Source: Odiellus spinosus
Lineage: Eukaryota > Arthropoda > Arachnida > Opiliones > Phalangiidae
Reading direction: 5' to 3'
Length of the DNA: 64,000 bases
Assembly (NCBI GenBank): GCA_963920705.1
Contig: OY987229.1
Coordinates: 22,851,728-22,915,727 of the forward strand
Shown: piece after piece, positions 23,817 to 36,400 of the stretch
Position numbering within the stretch: position 1 is the stretch's first letter
How the letters are laid out: each line of letters opens with the position of its first letter
Program-made: the position numbers and the translations under genes
Notes under the pieces: generated by a model
Databases searched by the model: none
What the model was told of the DNA's origin: nothing
Seen by the model: only the letters and a program-made list of their open reading frames with translations

Positions 23817-26127
23817 TCAATCAGGTTTTTTCATACAATTCTGATCAGGATATCTTCTATTAAAAGCCTCAATGAGGGCTGGGTCATGGAGTCTGGCTCC
23901 GTCTAATTGGTTTCCCAGAGTCATCCAATTTGGTTGGACATTATGAGGTCGACCAAATAGTTCAATTTTACGAGTTCCGGGTGAAAGACGTTCGATGATA
24001 CCGTAGATTTCATCAGGTTTGTGACTCGTGGCTCGTACTTCAGCCACAATGACGTCACAGTCCAGACCACGGTTAAACCTGAACAATAATTTTGACCATT
24101 TTTGACCCAATTTTTCCCTCATTTGGAATTTTAAATTAAACTGGCAAACTTAGCGCCAGATCAATTTGACAAGACCCCAATCAAGTGACGTTGCGCGTCT
24201 TTTTTAAAGATAAAAGTTAATATAAACTTACTTTTCCACGTTTCCTTTAACTCCAACGAGACAGTGCTCCTTGCCGTGATTGAGCCAATGTCCTGTTCTA
24301 CCTGTCCTGATGATGCGTTGTAATTGGTTGGTTTTAACCCAGATAATTTCGTCGCATCTTGTGTAGCCCCACAGACGTAGACACTCCCGCCCTAGTTCCA
24401 TAGCGCGTCCCGTCACCCAAAGAAAAATCAAACCTTCATCCTAAAAACGTTAATGTAGACATTTATCACTACTAAGAATGTGGTCAGACAACGTGGTCCT
24501 AATACCACCAAAAACTAAAGATCAAGTCTTACCTGTAATCCAGGCACATTAAGTTGCCTCATTTCATCATCTGACATCGTACCGTAGGGCAGTTCCATGT
24601 GAATATCCCAAGGAGGGTCAGCCATAATGACAGCAAATTTTCCAAGGATACTCATGTCAAAGAATCTCAAGTCGCACTGGATCCATTGAGTCGGATACAA
24701 GACAGTTTCTCCATTCAGTGTACCAGGAATGACCCCTAGAAGGCGCTCATCCGCCAAACCGGCTTGAGATTTGGCACCACCTGCCAATGTAACTCCCGTC
24801 GATGAGTAGTCTACCTAGAAGTTTAACGGCTAGTAAATTAATGGACTTTCTGCTTGGAAAGTCACATAAAAGGCCCTATCTGCTATGAAATTGGCCCATG
24901 TAAAATGTTTTTCCCTTATGTACACAACGTAGCTTTGACTGTACAATGATATGGTCAACATCGTCTGCTAAGCTGGAACCTTGAGATGATTTACCTCATA
25001 GTGGACATATTTGCAGGTGTCCATGTGGAAGCAAGTGTTGAGAAATGAGCAGTCACCCAGCGCTTCATCAGTGTGTTTCTGGATAATCTTCTTGAAATGC
25101 AACTTGCGACAGCCCTCTCCCCCACCAGACACCTTCTTGCATTCTTCTTTAATTCCATGAGGACAAAACTCCTGTACCTGAGCACCACCTAGCAAACAAA
25201 CAGGGAAAATCTGATATCAAATATTTGTTCATAAAATGATTGAATACAATGTCAAAAAATTTCATTTTTACCTTGTGATCTAAATCTCTCAACTAAAGAT
25301 TTTTCCTTTGCAGTAGGTCTACTCAGTAATTCCAAAATTTCTGCTCCTACTTTCTTGGTTTCTTTTTCTCGCGCCGAAGGCAACGATAACAAACTCTCGA
25401 TAGACTCCTCAAAATTCTTATCCTTCAATTTATGAACCCCTGAATCTTTTACGGAACTCCCCACAACAGTTTTTGTAGATTTTACATCAGGTATTTCTTC
25501 TTTCGATTCAGTTTCTGGAGTCTCGGCTTTACGTTTTCTTGATATATTAGCTTGGGGCTCATCACTGACTCTTGATCGCTCTCCCTTACGCGTATATTCG
25601 TTAGAAACTGCTTGCAACTTTGTATGATCAGCCCACGAAACCACCAAGCACGTTTCACCTTCAGGGTTTAAGGATTCTTTAACCTTAATCAATTCCTGAG
25701 CTGAAAGTTTTTGCAATAAATTTTCAACTGAAACGTGTGAAACCTTGGTTTCGAGTCCCAGCGCTTTAGTTACTTGTTTGACTAAGGCTCTCGAGTCGAT
25801 TGGAAGATTTAAAGCAACGTCGCAAAGTACTATGAGAAGTTTTTCTTCAAGTTCTTCATAACTAGGATCTTCAGTTATATTTACTATTTGATCTATAGAT
25901 TTAGTCGGTTCTGCAGAATCTTTGGTCAACACCGGAATTGGGCTAGTTTGTCTACTTTTAGAAACGGTAGTAGTAGCTGGTTGAGATGATTGAGTCTCTT
26001 CAACTGGGGTATTTCCCGTTACTGCCAGTACAATGTTTTCGCGTTCTTTTTTACGCCGTTGTAATCTTTCGCGAAAACTACTTTGTTTTGACTTGAAGGC
26101 TTGAATATCGCTCCATGTGTCAGACAT
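23817..26127 (-). CDS. METTL3: N6-adenosine-methyltransferase catalytic subunit METTL3
   Basis: Five exons close in frame to 600 aa: 26127-25272, 25188-24995, 24814-24533, 24440-24232, 24078-23817. The first exon encodes the low-complexity N-terminal region (starting [16 protein letters not shown]). Exon 2 encodes the two CCCH zinc fingers that bind RNA ([16 protein letters not shown], ending CKYVH). Exons 3-5 form the MT-A70 domain, with the catalytic DPPW at about residue 416 in [10 protein letters not shown], then [13 protein letters not shown], and the SAM-pocket segment [13 protein letters not shown] near the end. METTL3 pairs with METTL14 in the nucleus and makes m6A on mRNA. All catalytic motifs are present, and length is close to human (580). 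The gene is divergent from TIMM17. A family-A MITE copy sits in intron 2 close to the exon 2 donor. Confidence 0.97.
24867..24976 (-). repeat. MITE-like element, family A (truncated)
   Basis: Partial copy in METTL3 intron 2. One end (AAAAGGCCCTATCTGC) and the core (GCTTTGACTGTACAA, CGTCTGCTAAGCT) are present, while the other terminal repeat is missing. The preserved sequence stops about 18 bp from the exon 2 splice donor. Confidence 0.75.
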
Positions 26128-26603
26128 ACTTTGTATAATTTTATTATAAAACCTTATGGCTATTTTTAACCAAATTAAATCAAGTAAAACTGTTAGAATT
26201 CAAAATATATGATAATTACCTAGGATAAACATTAATTTTGAATACCAAAGAGAAAGCCGGTAAAAAATGGCCTAGGAAGTTGGAGCCTTGAGGATAACAC
26301 ACAGCCGCCATAAGAATTTGGAAAATCGTCTGCTCTGCGAACAAGGTGCGTTTACTCGGGTTGGAATTGGAACAAGGAGTGACTATTGCTATAACATCAA
26401 GCATCCCTACTATATGTATACGACTGAAGTAGTGTGGTATTTTCCATAGTCGATTGTTTTATATATAATGGAAATATAATAACACCTTAGGCCGTATTCA
26501 GTGTAATTTCAACGTATAATGTAATTGATGTCCAGTGTCTACTTCTATTAAAGACTATTTCCGAACCTACTCAAGAGGTCAATCTTTTTATTCAGGGTTA
26601 AAA
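26128..26603. promoter_or_regulatory. Divergent promoter region, METTL3/TIMM17
   Basis: Only 476 bp separate the METTL3 and TIMM17 start codons, which face away from each other. Both promoters and both 5' UTRs must fit here, or both genes use 5' exons elsewhere. No TATA box is obvious. The minus-strand open frame at 26216-26404 (62 codons) falls inside and may be a leader frame or chance. Confidence 0.55.
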
Positions 26604-27845
26604 ATGGAGGAATATGCTCGTGAACCATGGTGTGTATTTTTGTTAACTATTATTTGCCTACTATGAAAATTTACATTATAAATCCATTTAAAATTTCAAA
26701 TATGTGTAAGTTTTCGAATTAAACCCTAAATTAGAGGATTTCTCAATTGATAAATGATCAAATTATCGGAATGTAAATTAAGCCTTGGTACTTTTAAGCA
26801 TGTGCATTGTGCAATTAGCTATAAAGATTTCATAATGCTACGAAGTTTGAACGCCTAGAGAATATTTACATAAGCCTTTAGCAAAAGGGGATCCCCTTTT
26901 GCCGTTAGTAAGAGATTTCTTAAAGTGATGCTGTCATTAAATTTTTGAAGATCTACGCAGAACGGGGAGGTCTAAAATTAACTGTAATAATTTCCCCAAA
27001 TTTTTTGAATGACATCTGAAAATAAATTTTGAATCATTTTGAAATTTCATTTAGAGCTCATAAAAATATGTGACAGCATCACTTTAAAGGATGGTCCTTG
27101 TATTATTGATTTGAAAGTCCTTATTCTCATAATAATTATTGGTTTTTAGTCCATGGAGAATCGTGGATGATTGCGGAGGTGCTTTTACTATGGGAGCAAT
27201 TGGTGGATCAGTCTTTCAAAGCATTAAGGGATTTAGAAATGCGCCTTCGGTAAGTTTTATTAACAACTAAGCCTAGAACCTGACACATGCAACTATTGTG
27301 TTTTTCAATATATATCATATTGATCTGACAATTCAGGGCATGAATAGAAGATTATTGGGAAGTTTAGCAGCGATCAAAGAAAGGGGTCCGATTATCGGAG
27401 GAAATTTTGCTGTTTGGGGAGGACTTTTTTCAACTATTGATTGTACAATGGTTCACATTCGCAAAAAAGAAGATCCTTGGAATTCAATTACTAGCGGAGC
27501 GTTAACTGGAGCTATCTTAGCCGTTAGAAGTATGTTTTTATAACTTAATTCGTCACGTTTCCTTAAATTTGAAACTAACCAGTCTTTCTTCAGATGGTGC
27601 AGGAGCCATGGTTGGATCAGCAGTTATAGGTGGCGTTCTATTAGCCCTAATCGAAGGTGTAGGAATTTTAGTTACGCGGTATTCTGCCGAGCAATTTAAG
27701 CCAAGTACGATAATTATTTTTCATTTGCTCTCTTAAAAAGTATGGTGTTAAATTTTGGTTTTAATTTCTAGTGGATCCTCAAATGCAAGACCCTAGTCAA
27801 ATAACCAATCCAACGCAAGGATTTGGAACGCAAAATTATCAATAA
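26604..27845 (+). CDS. TIMM17: Mitochondrial import inner membrane translocase subunit TIM17
   Basis: Five exons close in frame to 167 aa: 26604-26629, 27150-27249, 27337-27529, 27594-27704, 27772-27845. The protein begins [19 protein letters not shown] and continues with [16 protein letters not shown], the GxxxG-rich helices of the Tim17/22/23 family, [13 protein letters not shown], and [13 protein letters not shown], the loop typical of Tim17. It ends in a short Gln/Pro-rich tail. Tim17 is the core of the TIM23 translocase in the inner mitochondrial membrane, moving presequence proteins into the matrix. Length matches human TIMM17A/B (about 171). The first coding exon is only 26 nt. Confidence 0.97.
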
Positions 27846-28884
27846 TTTTAAGCGCTTGTATTTATGGAACAAAATTACTGAATTAAACAAATGGCTGGCA
27901 CTGATTTGTATATAGCATATTCCATAGAACATAATAAAATAATATACCCATTCACCAATTTTGAATTTCGGTTTATTATTTAATTTTCTAATTACACAGT
28001 TGCGCAATTAAAAAGAATGTCGTTTCTGTTTCTATTAAAGCCTAAACTTTGGGCTAAAAATAGGCATTTTTTTTATTTAAACCTTAAGTTTGACTATAGT
28101 AAAGCCTTGTTGAGAAAAGAGAACCCATTTCTTTATAGTTACTGGGCCTTGGCTTTGCAGACGACAAAGTATTCGGTTAAGCTCATGTCTGCTAAAGTTA
28201 GGCCTAAATTTTAGCATAAAAAAGTTCAATGAATATAACAAAACTGTCAAAAGAATTAAGTTAACTTTCGTTATAACCAAAGATTGTCGAAAAAACTAGG
28301 CTTATACCTCTCAGAATTAAAAGTTTTATCACTTTAGATTATTATAATTGATTTAATTGATAATTATGGTTTAAAATCATACATATTTATATTTAATACT
28401 TCACTTGTACAAGAATAACTACGATGATTGAATGAAAAATATCATAAATTAGGCAATTTAAGTACAACTATAATCCTGTTTTTTAATCAGGAACGTTAAA
28501 AACAGTCACAGAATTTAAACTTTGATTAAATTAACTTGATTTTAAAGTTAGTTAAATGTATCAATTTAGAATCATCGTGTTGAATATATATTTCAAATTT
28601 TAAAAGAATTTGTCTTTTTAAAATAAAGGGAAAGGACTGATATGGTTTTTTGCGGCTTTAAATAGATGGCACTGAACACAGCTGTCGAAAAAAAAAGTCA
28701 CGTAAGTCAGCTGCTCTACGTGAAACATTTAGCTTAACTCAATCAGTGAAGAGGCCATATAGGGATGACAGACTGCAAATTGTTTGCGTAATTAAGGTCC
28801 TTAAAATTGCAATAGTTGCCCTCTCTTAAGAGAACTCAATTGATGAGTCTAAATCTCAACGCGTTTGCGGCGCCATCTAATAAA

Positions 28885-29010
28885 AATCTAAAACCCTTGC
28901 GCCAAGCGGCACTGAAAGTCTCTTTACTAATGCCTGCCAAACACAGTTTTGGAACCAAAATGGGACTTAGAGACAATTATTAATCTCTGCCATTTTGTAG
29001 GAGAGAAGGG
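28885..29010. repeat. Inverted-repeat element, family C (diverged copy)
   Basis: GAAAGTCTCTT followed by ATGCCTGCCAAA, then CCAAAATGGGA and AATCTCTGCC, line up in order with the element at 37734-37931 (GAAAGTCTCTTCC, ATGCACGCCAAA, CCAATGGGA, AATCTCTCCC). The central hairpin is mostly lost. Confidence 0.55.
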
Positions 29011-29739
29011 CTGTTAATGAGGCGATTCAAGCCATGACCTAACCAAAACCTTAGCTACAGCTTGAGCATGGAAAATGGGTCTTGGGGTAGAAGAATTAAG
29101 CGGCGAGTAAGTCAACAAGACTATCAGCTTTGTTAAAGGAACATAAGATAGAGACAGAGGACCTATAGTTTGCAAAACGTCACTTAACTCTGGGGGCCTT
29201 GTGAAAATGATCTTGCGCAAATCTACTGTTCAGAAATGGAAAAAATCCTGAGTCTGTTTTTACCAACGCGTGACGTTGGTGTTACTTTTAATTTCAATGT
29301 GATCCCACAGAATAACTAAAGAAATTGGCTTTCCCAATGCGGAAAAATGAACTAATTTGGTCAAATGATCCAAACTGTAAAATTTCAATACAATTCGACC
29401 AAATGAATTGACACGAAGTGGACCAAAGGCATTTTAAGTTTTGATGTTTCTCAAAATACACGAAACCAGAGCCACACGAAACCAGAGCCCATCTCTATTA
29501 ATTATTCCTCCCCCACCTCTCTTTAATTAGACCCGCACCACAATGCGCACCAACATATACTTTTTACCCGTAAAAGGAATATATTAATGTTTAAACCATT
29601 TTTTTCCAAAAATTCAAAATATATATTTTAAAACGTTGATTATGTAAATAGATTAAACCCAACTTCCAAGTCACATTTAATTCAACTTAAAAAAAAATAT
29701 TTCAATAGGATAATTTAAAAATATTTACGTTGTCTCTTT

Positions 29740-29880
29740 TAAAAGCCCTTTATGCTCTAAAATTTGACCCTTAAAAATCACGTTCTCTTACGAAAACATC
29801 CTAGCTTTGACTGTACAATTTGTTAAGACCAAAGTCGTCCGCTAAGCGAGAAAATAAGGCGACTATAATAAGATTTTTGT
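29740..29880 (-). repeat. MITE-like element, family A (degraded)
   Basis: The core CTAGCTTTGACTGTACAA and a later CGTCCGCTAAGCGAG are preserved in reverse orientation. The terminal repeats are barely recognisable, so this looks like an old copy. Confidence 0.65.
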
Positions 29881-30410
29881 CCTATTTCACGCGATCATGC
29901 TCAAGAAATATGAAAGATAGAATAAGATCTTATTGAATGTAATCGAACTAAGATGTTGTACTTTTTAAAAAAAAAAAAATCACCGTATTGTCATAAAGAC
30001 ACGACTGAAGCTGATTTAAGCTAATTGAAGGAAATGATACAAAAAAAGTCTCGTAGGCCAGCTCTTTTCACGTCCTCTTCAACTAGAGTTTTTAAAAGCT
30101 GAAGATCTCAAATAGCAACTTCGTTAACAGTCAATTAATGTCACTGTTTGCCATTAGAGGGCGTTTTGTTATTCGTATTTATCTATTACGTGTCCATTGT
30201 TAATAGTTCTAAGTTATATTTTCAAGCTCCTAACTAGAGACAACGTTAATATTTAATTTTAAACGGGCCTATTGATAGATTGACCCAATTTTTTTTCAAT
30301 CAAAAGATTTAGCTCTTAATTTATCACTTTTTATAAAAAAAAAAAATCTCAATGAATAATTTCAAATTATTGCACTAAAAATAACTGGCATAGTTTGAAC
30401 GAATATTAAT

Positions 30411-33400
30411 TTATCGTAAATGATCAGGATGAGATTTATAGGCCTTGACTAGCTTTTTATTAGCTTCGTAGTTTTTTCGAATATTGTGAATGGGTTTGGG
30501 ATCCAAATCCACAACTTTGACTTCTGTTAAATAATCAGCACCATTCAAACCTCGCAAGATATGCTCTTCATATTTATTTTCCAGCCTAGAATAATTAACA
30601 TTAAACCTACTTTATAACTATTAATCCCGCTTAGTCTGTGTTAAAATTGTTGTAAAAAAATTGTGATTGAATGACAGAGCTGTGGTATAAGTTGCCGGTT
30701 TGAAAATACTATTAAATTAACCTTGCATTTACGCTTAATTGTTCTCTAAACAATGTAATTGCGACTCAGCCCAACTTAGGCCTCAATGCCTAATAAAACT
30801 TATCTTATTGGCTTATCATATTGGTGACAAACAAAATTGTGGAACTCGCTTGTTAGCGATACCCTCGCAAAATGATATTCAGCTTTAAAGGTCGCGCAAA
30901 TCGTTAAAATCAGCCTCAAACAGTGAAACAATTGCCTAAAGTATTATATTATTGTTAAATCTTACTTTTGGTTTAAAGGCTGAAGAGATATTATGATGGA
31001 ACAATCTTTGACAGTCAACGAAACTAAGTACTCCCAAATCTTAAACGTAAAAAGAAAATGAATAAAATATTAATTTTGGTCCAAAGTGTTAGTTTTTGTC
31101 ATTTTGAAAAGTAATTCAATAGCCAATCACGGAACAGGTTTAGTCAAGTTACTTACTGAAGCGAAAATGATATTATTCAAGCCATAACCGATAAAATAAT
31201 TCACTTTTACAGTCGGAAAAGCTCTTTATGGTTGATTTTTAATTAAGCCTAATTCGGGCCTAATTCCGTTTGAAAGTAATGAGCATTGCGTGAAAATCTT
31301 ACTTGGCAGTAAAGCAATTTTAAAGGTGATAGGCCATTGAAGTGCTTTTTGGGGTAAATATTTGTATTTCTAAGTAAAACATATATTTTGAGATTTGATT
31401 CGAATGACCTGGTTCCTTTAAGCGTAAAAATTTGACAGAAAACCACTTATAGGACGTACATTATACATTTAAAATGAATTTTCTTACCTTTCTGGTATAA
31501 AATTGCCATTTTGTTTCCTTAAAGCCAGCATCGAAGGCGCCAAGGTATTCGGGAATTTTGTTGGAAGGAAAAATATTCCCAGATGAAGCAACTAATGTAA
31601 AATAATTAGAAAGACATAGCAGTCCCAGTGATTGACCGTTGCAACAGTCCAAGTACGGAAGCACAGTGTCCAGGGACGAGTTGCCCAGAGTTTGTATTCG
31701 CAAGATTGAATCCAGCACGCAGCCCGCAGGAAGCGAATGCTTGCAACAATTGTCTATAGCATCAAATATAGTTCATTTTGTTTTAAAATGACCAGATTGC
31801 GATTATTTGTTATAAATTATACTATACAACGGAGGTTCAAGATGTTTAAAGACGGATACGGAGGTAAGCGCGCCATGCACCATTTGGGTCCTAGTTAGTG
31901 TAATCAAATTTTAATTAGGATTTAACATAAATTTGAGCATAAAAAGCAATAAAATCATAAAAATATCCAATAGTTCCTTATATTGGCTTGTCACGATTGG
32001 TTTAATTATAACAGAGGATTATTAGTTCGACTAGAGAAGGGATCAGAATTGTTTTAGACAGGAATGAAGCTACACGATTACTGACCTACATCACATTTGA
32101 TTAATTTTGGATTCTTCTGCGAGTAGTGGCACTGTTGAAAGGGTAAGCTCCTTTTAATGGAATTTTCCCTTATATTATTTGGCACAGTTCGACATTTGAG
32201 TTCATTTGGTGACCATTTTAAAGCTTTGATCAGCAAGTGAATAAGTTCATCTTCCTGAAATATTTCATCAAGACAAAGTAAATCATATTTCTGCGTTTTT
32301 CGCTGTTTTATAGAGTCAAGAAATAATGAATTGACTATTTTAAGTAGACACGCAACTAGCTGACTCATTCCGGGCTATTTACTAACAACAAAGCCACGGC
32401 ACGAAGCCGTGTCACGCTTCAAATCATGACCAGCTTCAAATCTAGCTTATTAATTAATACAAATGGTTATTACTTACGATAGTGAAGTAAGTAGAAGTTT
32501 TATTTTTATTGCGGACGTGAATGCATTTAGAGAGATGATGCCAGAGTTCATCCAGACCAGTGTCCAGTTTTTCCCCACCAAAGATCAATTGTCCATCATA
32601 AAATTAAAAACAAATGGGACTTCAAAACTCTCAACCAATGAGAAATAATACGGTAAATGTAATTGGGGTGAGGTTTCTAAAATTAAGGGGGTTCTTCAGT
32701 AAAGATAGATTCTATTAAGTAAATCTATATGGTTACGTGTTCATTTGAACCCAAGGACCCTAAAAATATTGCAAAATAACTCCTTATGCTTGTTATGGTT
32801 GCAGAAAACCCTCCAACTACGGGCACATGATGTTGGATAATCATTTTGCATTGATTTATTAATAATTAGTAATGTGTAATAGTGTAATACGCATATAGGT
32901 ACCTACTTTGAATACTCTGAGATTATTTTGCGGATTTCTTAGTAATTCTCGCAAACTTCCTTTCATACGCAAGTCACACCTGTAATGTAATATAAACAAT
33001 TAACAAATTATCACGTCCTCATTTTTGGACAATTATTTGAACATTATTTGACCATAAAACAGGCAAAAATAACACGTGGTATTAGGCAATTTAACGTACC
33101 CGCTGTATAGATCAAGAGGGCAAAACTTGCTTTGATATTTGTATCGACCTTCTTCCACCTGAAAAATAACAATTTAAAAATTATTACTAATTAAAAAATA
33201 GGCGAGAAATTCTCTGAAAAATGAATGTCGGAAGGGGATCACCTAGGGGAGGGGATCTTACAGGGACAGTCGCCCGGTAATTAGAAACAAAAAGAGTAGT
33301 TATTACATATAATTGCAGCGCTAACTGTTCAAGTTTGTTAATTTCTTCGTAAAAGCAATCAGTTATACAAATTAAAAGGCGATATTTTATTTACCTTTAG

Positions 33401-36400
33401 GAACTGTTTGAGACAGAACTTGCAAATGTTAAAATTGTTGACTAGATTTTCATCAAGCTCATTCAGAAAGAATTCAGAAGCATTTAAAAATCCTTGCTTG
33501 GGCTGAAAATATTAGTTACAAGCGGCTTAAATCAAAATGGTAAGTCTGATCACATTTCTTAGCAACAACACATATTTGTTATTACGAGGGAATCCTACCG
33601 ACAAGAGCACAAACGACAATACTGCGGGTTACGATGGTGATGGTTTCTCTCTGTGATTATTGACGAATTTGTATACTAATTACTAATAAGGTCACTGATT
33701 TGACCCTTAAGGGCTGAATAGGGTTGGCTTTTCAAAGCATTATTTTAAGAGGTTTGATTGATTGGCTAGATAATAATTATTCTTCAAAATTTATGCTTAA
33801 AATATCTTTAGGGTCATTTTGTTTTAAAACTACTTATTAAGAACGTTTGATTTATTTATTATCTCTCAAAGTCACGAACTAGAGACGAGTATACTAGGTA
33901 TCTATTTGAATTATATCTTATCACTCAACAAATTAACTTGAATAAAAAAAGAGAGCTTACTTTAATCTCTACAGAAATGGTACTTCGTTGAGTAGGCAGT
34001 AATGTTTGAGTTTTGAGGTTGGAGTGAAGCGAAGTGCACAAATCAGGCATTAGAAGCGCGTAACAACCAGACGGTAGAACAGACATGCCTTTATGCATTC
34101 GATAAACTGAAATTAAGAATGTTTAATTATACATTTGGAAATTAAGACAATTATTGATCTAAACTATATGTGGAGCACCTGTCTATTGATTGGTGATTGG
34201 TTACAAAATCAACCCTATAATAGGAGCTTTTCAAATATAGCAGATATATTTTGGCGCAAAAAACATTAACAGACTGTTAATTTAAAGATGATTAGTTTTA
34301 AATTGTAGTTCAAGTTATCCTCTGTCTCGTAGTGTGCTTATATTCCTCAAGAATTTAGTCCATTTTGATTATTTAACTTAGATTACCAGGTACATTCTTA
34401 ACTCGGTTATTTTTGTCAATTTTAAATCAGTTTTAAATCGACTTAATTTGATTAATTTTCATAATGATTAGATTTAAATTGTAGTATAAGATCTCATCTG
34501 TCTCGTCGTGTTTTAACATTCCCTGTAAATTTGAGCTATTTTGGTCAATTTGAATTTTTGAACCAGACTTGAAACTTACATATCTTCTCCGTCATCCTGC
34601 CTTATATCATTTTTTAATTAACTATAAACGCGTTTAATTTTGATTAAATTTAATGATGATTATGTTAAAATTGTAGTTTAAGATCTCCTCTGTCTTGTCA
34701 TGTGCTTAGATTCCCCATAAATTTGACCTATTTTAGTCTATTTTAATTTTTGAACACGATCCAAACATTTCCTTACAAAATTAACTTTAAATGCCTTAAA
34801 TCGTGACACATAATGCCTGAAGATATCTTCAGAAATTTTCATGCTCTTTAAGAAGTCTTTGAAAAGTTTTGAAGATGTCATAAGACCCAGTTCTTGGGCA
34901 GATTAATTTGAACTCATCTTTAGGACTAACCTGGTCTTTGTTTTTGTACAGCAGAATTGATGCTTTTGATATCTTCTTTCGTTAAATGCACTATTTCCAT
35001 ATTTGGAATGTAGACATCACCTAGCAGGGGTTTTAAGACTTCCTGGGCAAAGTCTTTCCTCATTTGTAAAATACGCAAGGCCTCGTCCACCGCGTGGCAC
35101 CCCTTATCTTCATCCTTAACATCGCAATTTATGATTTCATTTTCTTCCGCATCAATCTTTGGGATTCGCAAAATGCAGTTTTCCTATAGTTTAGTTAAAA
35201 AAAAAACATTAAAATGAGAAATATTTCAATGTAGAAGAAACATTTCTTAACACTCCCCGACACAATCTACCCCTCGTCCCTATATGACCCTTACCAAAAA
35301 AAGTTAGTCTTACGAGGTCTTGGGGAAGTCTTTCGGGTGTCTTATGTAGGCTTAAGAGGCCTTGGGAAACCTTTCATTATGTCAAGAAGTCTTAAAGACT
35401 TCCCCAAGACTTTTGTAGGGTTCTTGAGGACCTCTTCAGATCAGACAAACTTTTTTCGGTAAGGGGATGAAACCAAAGTGTTTTGAAACTGATACTGTTA
35501 TGTATATTTGAATAAATTTTTATATTTTTAACTAACAACAGTCGTAAATTTAATCTTTTAACTTAGATTTTAATACAAGGATTATAATAAGAGCATTATT
35601 TATTAGGCCTAGGTTATTTTGGATAAGGAAAAAGATAGGAATATCATTTTCCTTTCATCATTGTCAACTAGAATGAGTAGTTTATTTTTAGACAAATGAA
35701 TAATATCCGATTGCTCTAAAGATGAAGGTCTTATCTAATTTTTGAAAGAGTTCTGAGAACTAGTTTCAAATGTATGAAGTTAAAATCATTTTATTCTGTT
35801 ATAATTTTTCCAGTTTCCGTCTTTACAATTTTTCCTCACTCATTATTGCGACAAAGTGTGCAAGATAAAATGATAAAGGATGCTGCTACTGATAGGGGTT
35901 TCAATCGGAATTGTTATATTTTTAGTCATCCTTCTTGAAGAGTAAAAGAAAGAAAACACGAAGAAAGGCTAATAATGTTAAATAAAATGGATTCTTATAA
36001 CATTTACAGTCCACCCAAATATAATTCTGAACAATTTTAAAACATTCGAGAGAGTTTGCAGAGAAATTATTATTATTATTATTTTTTAAATGATAGCCAT
36101 AATAAATTATTTACACCTAATTTGGGGTAAAATTATTTTTAAAGTTAGGCTGTCACAGATTTTTCATTACCTCCAAATTGAAATTGAGTAACATTTTTGG
36201 AAAGATCGTTGAAAAACGAATCAAACTATGTATACGTATGTCAAAACATTACAGCAACAGTAAAAATACGTATTTTATAATTGCCATTTTCTAAATTTCT
36301 TAAATGGTTGAGTAACTATTGTAGAGCCTACAGTTTATTCTCACCCATATCATAGATTACGACATGGCGCCGCTAAAATCTACCTGGAGCTCGCTTCCAT

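Larger units (their letters stand above)
27846..30410. other. Convergent intergenic region, 2.5 kb
   Basis: Lies between the 3' ends of TIMM17 and IPPK. It holds a diverged family-C element (about 28885-29010) and a degraded family-A element (about 29740-29880). No gene is supported. The open frames of 60-80 codons here have no domain or splice support. Confidence 0.5.

Noticed and set aside
24991-25188. Second minus-strand frame over METTL3 exon 2
   Set aside because: Out of frame with the CCCH fingers and neighbouring exons; the finger frame is correct.
31249-31446. Minus-strand frame in IPPK intron 9
   Set aside because: The conserved VKDCSIII exon (31039-30966) joins exon 9 in phase without it, so it is intronic.
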